64,000 bases of DNA from Lentilactobacillus kribbianus. GTDB lineage: Bacteria > Bacillota > Bacilli > Lactobacillales > Lactobacillaceae. This document shows positions 27,020 through 34,943 of this stretch, piece by piece. Below the pieces are notes generated by a model. The model searched no databases. It saw only the letters and a program-made list of their open reading frames with translations, and had not been told where the DNA came from. The stretch covers positions 434,001-498,000 of the forward strand of contig NZ_JABEQQ010000001.1 in NCBI RefSeq assembly GCF_013184075.1, given 5' to 3'. A program made the position numbers and the translations under genes. Numbering within the stretch: position 1 is the stretch's first letter; the number at the start of each line of letters is the position of its first letter.

Positions 27020-28480
27020 TTATGAAATTAATGCATAGACACCGTAAATCCCCACCACAATAATGATTGCGGCAAAAATCCATTCTCCACGAGTAAATAC
27101 TCGCTTATTATGTTGTTTTCTTGCCCATACGTAGAATGGAATACCAATGGCATAAACAATAAACGCAATTGCAATATATCTAATACCGGCTGAAAATGCC
27201 ATAATTAAAGTATACAAGAACGCTAGAACGCCAATTATCATGGCCTTCTTTGGTGAATGTTTTGAACCTTGATCGAATTTTTTGGTCTTATGACTAATCT
27301 TTAACAGATACATTTCTGAAATCAAATAAGGTGGAATGGTCATTGTACCAACAACGGTTAACAGCATTTGATAAGCATTCAAATCAAAGTGAGCAAAAAT
27401 AATAACAATTTGAATTACTAAAGTAGCCATAAGTACTGAAAAATCTGGAACACCATTTTTAGATACATGTGCAAAAGCTTTTGGGAATGACCCATCTTCT
27501 GCAGCAGCGTGTTGTGGCAACTCCGCTGACATTTGAATCCACGAAATCCAACTTGAAAATACAGCAAAAAGCAATGCCACAGTAATCACATCACGACCAA
27601 TAGTACTATGCCATAAGTCAGTTAAAATATATGCCGTAGATGGTGATGTTAAATTGGCCAATTGACCATATGAATAAACACCAAGCGACAACATACCAAC
27701 TAATGTGTACATAACAATACAAATCACAAAACCAGCAATGGTTGCCTTAGATACTTGCTTAGGATCTTTTGCTTTCCCTGACATAACAACAGCACCTTCA
27801 ACACCACCAAATAACCATAGTGTAACCATCATAGTAGCCATAACCTGGTGAAATACACTTCCCATTGGTTTATCACTAAGAGATGGAACGGCCTTTGTCG
27901 CATTTGCATTAGTAGTAAATGTGGTTAAATTAAAATGTGAAATAACAGTTACTAAAAATACCACAATAACAGCTAACAAAATTGCGGTTGCTACTTTTTG
28001 AACAGTGCTTGAAACTTCAACACCCTTTAAAACCAACGCCGATAATGCCCAAGTAATAATTGAAGCACCAATGACAGAAGGCCAATTATTTCCTCCAGTA
28101 AATGTACCTGGGAAGAAATAATCAAGAGTACTCATTGTTAAAACAGCATATGCCGCATTAGCTGCACACTCACATATGAAATATCCCCATGCAGTAAAGA
28201 AACCTGTAAATGAACCAAAACCAACTTCGCCATACTTATATAATCCAGCGGTTAAATCCGGTTTTACATCACTAAGAATTACAAAAGTTTCTGCAATAAA
28301 CCAAATACCAATAGCCGTGGTAATCCATGCAATTATTTGTGCATTAACCCCAGCAACAATCGACATATTTTTAGGTAAATCAAATACACCAGAACCAACC
28401 ATTGCGCTGACACAAAGAGCAACAAGGCCGACGAACCCCATTTTACCTGCTTGAACATTCTTTGACTTTGAATCGTCCAT
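27020..28480 (-). CDS. hdcC: Histidine/histamine antiporter
   Basis: A 486-residue APC-superfamily exchanger with 12 hydrophobic segments, starting GKMGFVGLVALCVSAMVGSGVFDLP, the basic amino acid/polyamine antiporter hallmark. It swaps external histidine for internal histamine, and with HdcA generates proton motive force and acid resistance. It is the first gene of the hdcC-hdcA-hdcB-hisRS series, all on the minus strand. The ATG at 28480 follows AAAGGGTG; the frame extends upstream to 28570 but without a ribosome site. The symbol hdcP is used in some species. Confidence 0.95.
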   Translation of the reverse strand: MDDSKSKNVQAGKMGFVGLVALCVSAMVGSGVFDLPKNMSIVAGVNAQIIAWITTAIGIWFIAETFVILSDVKPDLTAGLYKYGEVGFGSFTGFFTAWGYFICECAANAAYAVLTMSTLDYFFPGTFTGGNNWPSVIGASIITWALSALVLKGVEVSSTVQKVATAILLAVIVVFLVTVISHFNLTTFTTNANATKAVPSLSDKPMGSVFHQVMATMMVTLWLFGGVEGAVVMSGKAKDPKQVSKATIAGFVICIVMYTLVGMLSLGVYSYGQLANLTSPSTAYILTDLWHSTIGRDVITVALLFAVFSSWISWIQMSAELPQHAAAEDGSFPKAFAHVSKNGVPDFSVLMATLVIQIVIIFAHFDLNAYQMLLTVVGTMTIPPYLISEMYLLKISHKTKKFDQGSKHSPKKAMIIGVLAFLYTLIMAFSAGIRYIAIAFIVYAIGIPFYVWARKQHNKRVFTRGEWIFAAIIIVVGIYGVYALIS

Positions 28481-28501
28481 AGTGCAGACACCCTTTCTTA
28501 A

Positions 28502-28519
28502 AAGCATTAATAAATGCTT
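28502..28519. repeat. Hairpin in the hdcC 5' leader
   Basis: AAGCATT and AATGCTT form a perfect 7-bp stem with an AATA loop, ending about 10 bases before the hdcC ribosome site on the minus strand. It could affect mRNA stability or translation. Confidence 0.4.
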
Positions 28520-28548
28520 CACATATTTAATTTTTGTAAACAACATGT

Positions 28549-28562
28549 AGTCAGCGCTTTCA
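28549..28562 (-). promoter_or_regulatory. cre-like site upstream of hdcC
   Basis: Read on the minus strand, TGAAAGCGCTGACT fits TGWAANCGNTNWCA at 13 of 14 positions. It lies about 70 bases upstream of the hdcC start, near the expected promoter. Confidence 0.6.
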
Positions 28563-28679
28563 AAGTTCATTATTACACTATTATCTTACTAATACAACAA
28601 AAATTAGCCAATCAGTAATTAAATGATATATCACAACTGATAGACTAATTTATGTCCTAATTTCTTATAATCACTTATT

Positions 28680-29540
28680 TCACAACACATCCAACGGTTG
28701 CTTCTTAATCGGTTTTGGATAGTATTTCGCAATTGCTTGCCACTCAGTCGCACTTAACTCTAAATCCATGGCCGCCAAATTAGCCAATACGTGTTTTACT
28801 TGGCTAGACTGTGGAATAGCCAAGGTTTCACCATTGCGAATTACCCAGGCTAACATCAACTGAAAAACCGAAACTTGGTGGTTAGTTGCAATCTCTTTTA
28901 AAACTGGATTAGCAAGCAAATGATTACCTAACGTATCCGCTTGAGCGATTGGTGAATAGGCAATTAGCGGTAACTGATGAGCTTGCATCCACGGTATTAA
29001 ATCATATTCAATTCCTCGTGAACCCAAATTATACAGCACTTCATTAGTAACACAGTGATTACCGTTTTCAATTTGCCACAGGGCTTGCATATCTGCGGTG
29101 TCAAAATTAGAAACGCCCCAATGCAAAATTTTTCCGGCCTTTTTAGCGGCTTCCATTGCGGCCACCGTTTCGGTAAGAGAAATATTTCCCGTCCAATGCA
29201 GTAAGTATAAATCCAAATAATCGGTGCCCAAACGCTGTAAACTCGCATCTAAACTTTTAGGGAGTAAATCCATGGAAGCATTCCACGGATAGACCTTGGA
29301 AATTAGATAAAGGTCGGAACGAACAAACGAAGAAATCGCTTCCCCCACTAAGGTTTCCGACCGACCTTCACCATACATTTCAGCAGTATCAACTGCCACT
29401 ACCCCTCGTTTTAAGCCCTGCTTAATTCCCGCCTGTAAGGCCGCAATTTCTAAGGATCGTCGGCTAGTATCATCCCCCATATGCCACGTTCCTAGTCCCA
29501 TTGGTAATACTTTTTGCCCGGCCAAATTTACCATTTTCAT
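28680..29540 (-). CDS. Aldo/keto reductase (YtbE/2,5-diketogluconate reductase-like)
   Basis: A 286-residue TIM-barrel NADPH reductase. Catalytic residues appear in VVAVDTAEMYGEGRSE (Asp, Tyr), LISKVYPW (Lys) and YLLHWTG (His). The C-terminal cofactor-binding segment is LAIPQSSQVKHVLANLAAM. The substrate is not known. It lies between the hdc island and the nucleotidase operon, with its own AAAGGAG ribosome site, and marks the return of the more typical base composition of the window. Confidence 0.9.
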   Translation of the reverse strand: MKMVNLAGQKVLPMGLGTWHMGDDTSRRSLEIAALQAGIKQGLKRGVVAVDTAEMYGEGRSETLVGEAISSFVRSDLYLISKVYPWNASMDLLPKSLDASLQRLGTDYLDLYLLHWTGNISLTETVAAMEAAKKAGKILHWGVSNFDTADMQALWQIENGNHCVTNEVLYNLGSRGIEYDLIPWMQAHQLPLIAYSPIAQADTLGNHLLANPVLKEIATNHQVSVFQLMLAWVIRNGETLAIPQSSQVKHVLANLAAMDLELSATEWQAIAKYYPKPIKKQPLDVL

Positions 29541-29596
29541 TTGTTAACGCTCCTTTACTAGCTTTAATTATCACTTTACCATTAGTCCCCCTGATA

Positions 29597-29629
29597 AAAA
29601 AAAAAAACATCCGGCACTGGATACTTTTT
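29597..29629 (-). terminator. Terminator of the phnDCEE-nucleotidase operon
   Basis: On the minus strand GTATCC and GGATGT pair across AGTGCC and are followed by a run of 12 or more T. It overlaps the very end of the nucleotidase gene. Confidence 0.8.
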
Positions 29630-31184
29630 AATATTTCACTGTAAAATTTTGGGGTTGTTGAGCCACCACTAAGGGATGTTTTTCTAAATAATCCGTAATT
29701 AACTCTGTCATATCCATATTAACCTCACGCACTACTTTATCCGCTGAAAACATCGGGTAGTCACCGCCACCGTTACCCCGGTACTGATTCATTGTGATCA
29801 ATAAAGTTTGATTAGGGGTCACCGGTTGGCCATGGTATTGTAACTGGATTACTCGCTCGCCCACTGGACGGTTTAAATCAAAAGTGTACTCAATCCCCGA
29901 GTAAAAATCATAATTAAAATGCTGGAACTTGGGTTTTAAAAAAGCTGCTGCTACCACTACTCGATTAGCTTGCAACGCAAAGTAGCTGGCACTCCGTTCT
30001 AATGCTAACTTCAAATCGGCACCACTAATCCGTTCTACTACCAAAGTATTAGGATAAACGTAACTATTTAGCACTTGTCTAATAGTTATCACAGACCCAT
30101 AACCATGCACTTCGTCATTAAAAAGGGCCGTCGCTGCAATATCGGTCTTAGTGGCTGCCATTTGTACTTGATTAATAAATTGTAAGTACGCATGCCCTTC
30201 CAGTCGTGCTTTTAAGGGATCAGTGACAATCATCTGGTCACCCACCACTCGTCCAAGTGGTTGATCCAACCAATGTTGCATATCATTCTCCAATTGTAGG
30301 GTATTGCTCATTAACGTCGGATCCGGAGCTTCAGTTGCCGTTGCCAGTAATTTAGCAGTAGAATTCGTCACTTGGTTATCGGCATTTAATTGAAGTTCAA
30401 TCAACCCCACCATTTGACCACGTTCCCCCGGCTGAGTTACTGGCACTCCGTTAATTAGTTGGGCAATTTGACGATGTTGATGTCCCGTTATCAAAGCATC
30501 AATCCCAGAAACCTCAGTTAAAATGCGAGAACCTTCATTTTCATTAGTTAACGGTTCCGTGGCTAAGCCAGTGTGAGGATCATATTCTAAGCCGCCATGA
30601 TACGAAACCACCACCACATCAGCCATCTTTCGTAACTTTGGTACCCACTTTTTAGCGGTAGCTAGGGCTGATTCAAATTTCAAGCCGGGAAGATGTTCTG
30701 CTCGTTCCCAGCGGGGGACAAAGGCGGTGGTCAGGCCGAGGATCGCGATCTTAACGCCTTGTTGTTCAATAATTTGATAGGGTTGATCCACAATATGTTG
30801 CGCCCTTCCCCCCTTGATATTAGCGCCTAATAAGGGGTAATTTCGCTCTGTTTCAGTGGAACGAAGATAAGCTAAGCCATAATTAAATTCATGATTACCT
30901 AATACTCCCGCATCATAGCCGATGTCAGCTGTAATTTGCGAAAATATACTTTGCTTAGCAACCGGCAGCTTTTTCACTACATAACTAGTTAATGGTGAGC
31001 CTTGAATCCAATCACCATTTTCAATAGCTATTACTATCTCATCAGCCGATGCCGTTTGTTTGTACCGTTTAATAATCCCCGCGGCCTTAAGCATGCCGTA
31101 TTCTGCTACGTTAGTTTTGGTACTGTAATTAGTAGGATATAAATATCCATGGACATCACTAGTAGATAAAATTTTAATTTTCAT
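29628..31184 (-). CDS. Cytoplasmic 5'-nucleotidase / metallophosphatase (UshA-like)
   Basis: A 518-residue two-domain enzyme. The N-terminal calcineurin-like metal site is visible in STSDVHGYLYPTNY, NGDWIQGSPL, LGNHEFNYGL and ITGHQHRQ. The C-terminal 5'-nucleotidase domain follows, with LNSYVYPNTLVVERISGADL and NQYRGNGGGDYP for base recognition. Relatives hydrolyse 5'-, 3'- or 2',3'-cyclic nucleotides. Unlike UshA it starts directly at MKIKILSTSDVHG without a signal peptide, so it should act inside the cell. It is the fifth gene of the operon, one base after phnE2, which argues that it processes what the transporter imports. Confidence 0.9.
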   Translation of the reverse strand: MKIKILSTSDVHGYLYPTNYSTKTNVAEYGMLKAAGIIKRYKQTASADEIVIAIENGDWIQGSPLTSYVVKKLPVAKQSIFSQITADIGYDAGVLGNHEFNYGLAYLRSTETERNYPLLGANIKGGRAQHIVDQPYQIIEQQGVKIAILGLTTAFVPRWERAEHLPGLKFESALATAKKWVPKLRKMADVVVVSYHGGLEYDPHTGLATEPLTNENEGSRILTEVSGIDALITGHQHRQIAQLINGVPVTQPGERGQMVGLIELQLNADNQVTNSTAKLLATATEAPDPTLMSNTLQLENDMQHWLDQPLGRVVGDQMIVTDPLKARLEGHAYLQFINQVQMAATKTDIAATALFNDEVHGYGSVITIRQVLNSYVYPNTLVVERISGADLKLALERSASYFALQANRVVVAAAFLKPKFQHFNYDFYSGIEYTFDLNRPVGERVIQLQYHGQPVTPNQTLLITMNQYRGNGGGDYPMFSADKVVREVNMDMTELITDYLEKHPLVVAQQPQNFTVKY

Positions 31185-31185
31185 T

Positions 31186-31995
31186 TTAAACTAACTTCTT
31201 TCGTAACCAACCCGATAGACTATCAATGGCTAACACCATGATAATAATTCCCAACAAAATAATTCCGACCCGCGGCCAATTTCTAGTCTGAATGGCAAAC
31301 AGCATCGGCGTACCAATGCCTCCCGCCCCAACCATTCCCAGAATAGTAGCGGAACGAACGGCAATTTCAAACCGATACAATGTATAAGAAATGAATTCGG
31401 GTAAAATAGTCGGTAACGTTGCTAAAGCAAAAACTTGCGTTGCATTACCTCCTACACTTACAATAGCCTCTTCAGCGCCGTCATCCATATTTTCAATAGC
31501 TTCACTAAATAGTTTTCCTAACATTCCCACTGAATGAACTCCCACAGCTAGTACTCCCGCATACGAACCGGGCCCAACTGCTTTAATAAACATGATCGCC
31601 AATACAATTTCGGGAAATGTTCGGATTAACGTTAAGACAAATTTGCCACTGGTCGAACGGACGTGCCATTTTTCACTTGGACTTTGAGCAGCCCAAAAGG
31701 CGAACGGAACACTAATAACCGCTGAAATAATAGTTCCCAAAAAGGCAATTGCTAGGGTTTGGACAATTAAAGATACTAAATCTTCGCCACTACCATTATA
31801 GACATAGGCCCAATCGGGATGAAAAATACCTGAAATAATAGATTTAGATACTGAACTAGCCGATGCCTGAATGCCACTTAGCTTTAGTCCTTGCAGCGAC
31901 CAAACATAAATAATCAAGACAATCAAAGCCCAAAAGAGCCAACCGTAACGGTCATAGTAACTTTTTTTAATTGTTAATTCCGGTGATTTTTCCAT
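31186..31995 (-). CDS. phnE: ABC transporter permease, PhnE family (second copy)
   Basis: A 269-residue permease with about six hydrophobic segments and the cytoplasmic EAA-like loop AIENMDDGAEEAIVSVGGNATQVF that docks on the ATPase. It pairs with the preceding permease as a heterodimer. Start and stop codons overlap (TAATG) with the upstream gene, implying translational coupling. By homology it belongs to the phosphonate/phosphite-type importers, but the operon's control elements suggest a nucleotide-related substrate (inference). Confidence 0.92.
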   Translation of the reverse strand: MEKSPELTIKKSYYDRYGWLFWALIVLIIYVWSLQGLKLSGIQASASSVSKSIISGIFHPDWAYVYNGSGEDLVSLIVQTLAIAFLGTIISAVISVPFAFWAAQSPSEKWHVRSTSGKFVLTLIRTFPEIVLAIMFIKAVGPGSYAGVLAVGVHSVGMLGKLFSEAIENMDDGAEEAIVSVGGNATQVFALATLPTILPEFISYTLYRFEIAVRSATILGMVGAGGIGTPMLFAIQTRNWPRVGIILLGIIIMVLAIDSLSGWLRKKLV

Positions 31996-32792
31996 TACAT
32001 TAATCGCTCCCTCAAGTAATTACTAATGATATTAATGATAAAGACTACCACTAAGGTCATAATGATAATTACTGCTGTTTGACTATAGTTAAATTCATTT
32101 AATGAGCGCTGTAAGTACACCCCAATTCCGCCGGCACCCAAATATCCTAGAACCGTGGAAGCTCGGACATTAATTTCTAAAGTATACAAAAAATAACTAA
32201 TAAATTGGTTAAGGACCTGCGGGACAACCGCGAAATGAATGATTTGTAATTTACGTGCCCCCACAGATTTCATAGCCTCGATAGGGCCTTCATCAATGGT
32301 TTCAATAACTTCATAAAATAATTTAGAAACCATCCCAAACGAAAAGATAGCCAAGGTCACCACCCCGGCGGTAGCGCCAATACCAAATACCGCGACAAAA
32401 ATGGCGGCTAATAACAAGTCGGGTAAGGTTCGGACCAAATCCAACCCAAACCGCACCAGCCCCCGGATCCATGAATTTTGCACAATATTGCTAGCAGCTA
32501 AAAATGCCAATGGGATTGCAAAGCAGGTACCAATTGTAGTCCCAATAATGGCCATTTGGATCGTTTCTAAGATAGGTTGCCCAATAATAGTAATGTAAGC
32601 CCAATCGGGATGGGCCATTCGGACTAACAAATTGGTGAACTGATCTAAATTACCCCAAAACATGGCCAGATCCACCCCGGCTACTTGTGCCGATAAAATA
32701 ATTAATAGCCCGGTAATTATTACTAGACTAATAGTTTTAAGATGATACTTTTGCCACCAAGATTGTCGTGGCAACCGCTTCATTACATCCAT
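31995..32792 (-). CDS. phnE: ABC transporter permease, PhnE family (first copy)
   Basis: A 265-residue permease with the same fold as its downstream partner. The loop VIETIDEGPIEAMKSVGARKLQII is the ATPase contact. Hydrophobic segments are spread over the whole length. It starts nine bases after phnC behind AGGAGG. The two permeases are related but clearly different, as usual for PhnE1/PhnE2 pairs in lactobacilli. Confidence 0.92.
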   Translation of the reverse strand: MDVMKRLPRQSWWQKYHLKTISLVIITGLLIILSAQVAGVDLAMFWGNLDQFTNLLVRMAHPDWAYITIIGQPILETIQMAIIGTTIGTCFAIPLAFLAASNIVQNSWIRGLVRFGLDLVRTLPDLLLAAIFVAVFGIGATAGVVTLAIFSFGMVSKLFYEVIETIDEGPIEAMKSVGARKLQIIHFAVVPQVLNQFISYFLYTLEINVRASTVLGYLGAGGIGVYLQRSLNEFNYSQTAVIIIMTLVVVFIINIISNYLRERLM

Positions 32793-32801
32793 GCTGTCCT
32801 C

Positions 32802-33554
32802 CTACATTGGCTGATAAATTTGATTTAGATCCTCTTCCGTTACCTGATCAATGGGTTCGTCATATACTAATTGACCAGCTCTCATTCCCACAATCCGATC
32901 CGCATATTTCAGAGCTAACGGTACTGAATGTAGATTAACAATCACTGTAATGCCATCTTCTTGATTTAATTTTTGCAAATCATTCATAACCGCTGTCGTC
33001 GTTAACGGATCCAGCGACGCAATCGGTTCGTCAGCTAAAATAATCTTGGGATCTTGCATCAAGGTACGAGCAATTGCTACTCGTTGTTGCTGACCGCCCG
33101 ACAATTGATCAGCACGCATATAAATTTTTTCTAACAAGTTAACTCGATCCAACGCTTGGGCGGCTTTTCGCTTGTCGGCTTTAGAATAAAGACCTAAGAT
33201 GCTTTTCCAGGTAGGATAATAACTAATTTTGCCCGATAAAACGTTATGTTCCACGCTAGAGCGCTTAACCAAGTTAAAATTTTGAAAAATCATCCCGACT
33301 TTGCGCCGCAACTCCCTTAATGCGGTTCCTTTCAGCGTGGCCACTTCAACCCCATCCACCAACACCTTACCGGAACTGGGGCGGTGCATTTGATTAATCG
33401 TCCGCATTAAGGTACTCTTGCCAGCTCCTGATAGCCCTACCACCACCAAAAATTCTCCTGGATTAACTTTTAAATTAATCGCTTTTAATCCCACCGTACC
33501 GTTGTCATAAACTTTATTAACATTTTGAAATTCAATAATTGGTTGGGCCTTCAT
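32802..33554 (-). CDS. phnC: ABC transporter ATPase, PhnC family
   Basis: A 250-residue ATP-binding subunit. The Walker A motif is GLSGAGKST, the signature is [15 protein letters not shown] and Walker B is [14 protein letters not shown], with the H-loop in NLHSVPLA. It energises import through the two PhnE-like permeases. The ATG at 33554 follows GGAGG; the frame extends to 33599 without a ribosome site. It lies between the binding protein gene and the permease genes. Confidence 0.93.
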   Translation of the reverse strand: MKAQPIIEFQNVNKVYDNGTVGLKAINLKVNPGEFLVVVGLSGAGKSTLMRTINQMHRPSSGKVLVDGVEVATLKGTALRELRRKVGMIFQNFNLVKRSSVEHNVLSGKISYYPTWKSILGLYSKADKRKAAQALDRVNLLEKIYMRADQLSGGQQQRVAIARTLMQDPKIILADEPIASLDPLTTTAVMNDLQKLNQEDGITVIVNLHSVPLALKYADRIVGMRAGQLVYDEPIDQVTEEDLNQIYQPM

Positions 33555-33645
33555 CTGGTATATCCTCCAAAAAAATGGCTGGAAATACTCAATAATCATA
33601 TTTCGGCAGCCATTTCTATTATTAATTTTTACGTTCTCAATTTAA

Positions 33646-34584
33646 TTAATTATCTAATTTCGCAGCTTCTTTGTCGTATTTACGAATAATATCAAAGTTA
33701 CTATCTTTGGAATCAACATATCCTTCGTGACTATAGACACTCGAGATGATTTGGTGACCTTTCTTGGTTTTAGCAATATCTTTAAAGGCTTGCGAAATTT
33801 TCTTTTGCCATTTTGCACTCATATCGCCTCTAACCGTGATGGTATCATTAGGAATTTTATCAGTAGTATAAATCGGTACTACTTTTTGCATTACGTCCGG
33901 TTCATCTTTTTGCACTAACTTGCGTGCCCCTTGGAAAACAAAGGCGGCATCGGTATTTTTGTTATATACCGACAAGACCCCTTGATCGTGGCCTTTTACT
34001 TGTACCGTTTTAATCTTATCTTTGTTGATGTTAACGCCGTGATTAAGCATTTCTACCGCCGGATAAATCCAGCCAGCAGTGGAGGTAGTATCTTGCGTAG
34101 CAATAGTTTTATTCTTTAAATCCTTAAGATTTTTAATCCCGCTATCTTTGCGAACCAAGATTTGCGAACGATAATAGTCAACTAATTGTTTAGTGGCTTG
34201 GTCATTGGGCTCCTTAACTCCATACCGTTGTGCTTGTAATAAGACCTTAGCGTTATATTGTTTATGGGCCAAAACATAAGCATCTGGTGGCAAATAACCC
34301 ACATCGACTTTCTTAGATCCCATTGCTTCCACAATGGTATTGTAGTCAGTGGAAACAGCGACTTTTACCGGAATCCCCAATTCCTTTTTCAATAGTCCTT
34401 CTAGGGGTTTAGCCTTAGCCTCAATTGTGCCCGCATTAGACGATGGCACAAACTCAACGGTTAACTTCTTAGGAGTGTAGTTGGTACTCTTTTGAGCCGT
34501 TTTACCACAGCCGACAAGGCCAACGGACAATAAAAGCAACGAAGCCGCAACAATTCCGTATTTCACATGGTGGTTAGATATCAT
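33646..34584 (-). CDS. phnD: ABC transporter substrate-binding lipoprotein, PhnD family
   Basis: A 312-residue exported lipoprotein. The lipobox is LSVGLVGC, with Cys at about residue 26 anchoring it to the outer face of the membrane. The mature domain begins KLTVEFVPSSNAGTIEAKAKPLEGLL and has VGYLPPDAYVLA and TQDTTSTAGWIYPAVEML, the PhnD/PtxB-like ligand pocket with its Ser-Thr-Ser anion-binding turn. The family binds phosphonates or phosphite, but the PyrR and PurBox-like elements upstream suggest a nucleotide or nucleoside phosphate. The ATG at 34584 follows GGAGGG. Confidence 0.9.
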   Translation of the reverse strand: MISNHHVKYGIVAASLLLLSVGLVGCGKTAQKSTNYTPKKLTVEFVPSSNAGTIEAKAKPLEGLLKKELGIPVKVAVSTDYNTIVEAMGSKKVDVGYLPPDAYVLAHKQYNAKVLLQAQRYGVKEPNDQATKQLVDYYRSQILVRKDSGIKNLKDLKNKTIATQDTTSTAGWIYPAVEMLNHGVNINKDKIKTVQVKGHDQGVLSVYNKNTDAAFVFQGARKLVQKDEPDVMQKVVPIYTTDKIPNDTITVRGDMSAKWQKKISQAFKDIAKTKKGHQIISSVYSHEGYVDSKDSNFDIIRKYDKEAAKLDN

Positions 34585-34630
34585 CAAATGGTCCCTCCAA
34601 AAATATATTATCGTTCCTGGTTCATGAAAT

Positions 34631-34660
34631 ATCTTAGTCCATACGAACGAACTTAGTCAA
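34631..34660 (-). promoter_or_regulatory. Candidate promoter of the phnDCEE operon
   Basis: On the minus strand TTGACT (34660-34655) is followed after 18 bases by TAAGAT (34636-34631), about 50 bases upstream of the phnD start. The spacer holds one of the CGAAC boxes, so a repressor there would block this promoter. Confidence 0.45.
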
Positions 34661-34687
34661 TAATAATTTAATTTAAGTTCGTGTTTT
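34641..34687. promoter_or_regulatory. PurBox-like pair of CGAAC elements
   Basis: On the minus strand AAAACACGAACTTAA (34687-34673) is followed 16 bases later by the inverted copy CTAAGTTCGTTCGTAT (34656-34641). A third copy, AAACACGAACTAT, lies on the plus strand at 34735-34747. The cores resemble the PurR PurBox (AWWWCCGAACWWT) and the forward-reverse layout is like that of known PurR operators. Assignment to PurR is inference. Confidence 0.45.
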
Positions 34688-34763
34688 ATCGTTTTAAAAG
34701 CTTATATACAGCTTTAAATTATTTTTTAAACAACAAACACGAACTATATTCCTTAACAAGCAC

Positions 34764-34900
34764 GAAAAAAGCCTCTTGTCTGTTCAGACAAAGAGGCTAG
34801 TTTTTAGTTGCGTTGATTTAGAGGTTCCCTAAATAAAGGGAGCACTTTACCGGCAACTTGATAGCCTCACGGGACTAATTTAAAGTTACTTATCGATTTA
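34764..34900 (-). promoter_or_regulatory. PyrR-type attenuator upstream of phnD
   Basis: On the minus strand AGTCCCGTGAGGCT (34876-34863) matches the PyrR-binding loop consensus ARUCCNGNGAGGYU. Its GAGGCTA can pair with TAGCCTC of the following terminator, giving the antiterminator. The terminator itself is AGCCTCTTTGTCTG with CAGACAAGAGGCT and TTTTTTC at 34799-34765. This is the standard PyrR layout: UMP/UTP-bound PyrR holds the anti-antiterminator and transcription stops. The next gene on this strand is phnD, about 180 bases on; no pyr biosynthesis gene is present. Confidence 0.82.
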
Positions 34901-34943
34901 ATGGGTTAATTTATCCTAGCATGTTAATCCTGATTTGACTAGC

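Noticed and set aside
22545-28680. Plasmid or transposon carrying hdc
   Set aside because: No replication, mobilisation, integrase or transposase gene and no obvious flanking repeats were found around the island.
29628-34584. Phosphonate degradation locus
   Set aside because: There is no C-P lyase, phosphonatase or phosphite dehydrogenase gene; only the transporter resembles a phosphonate system.
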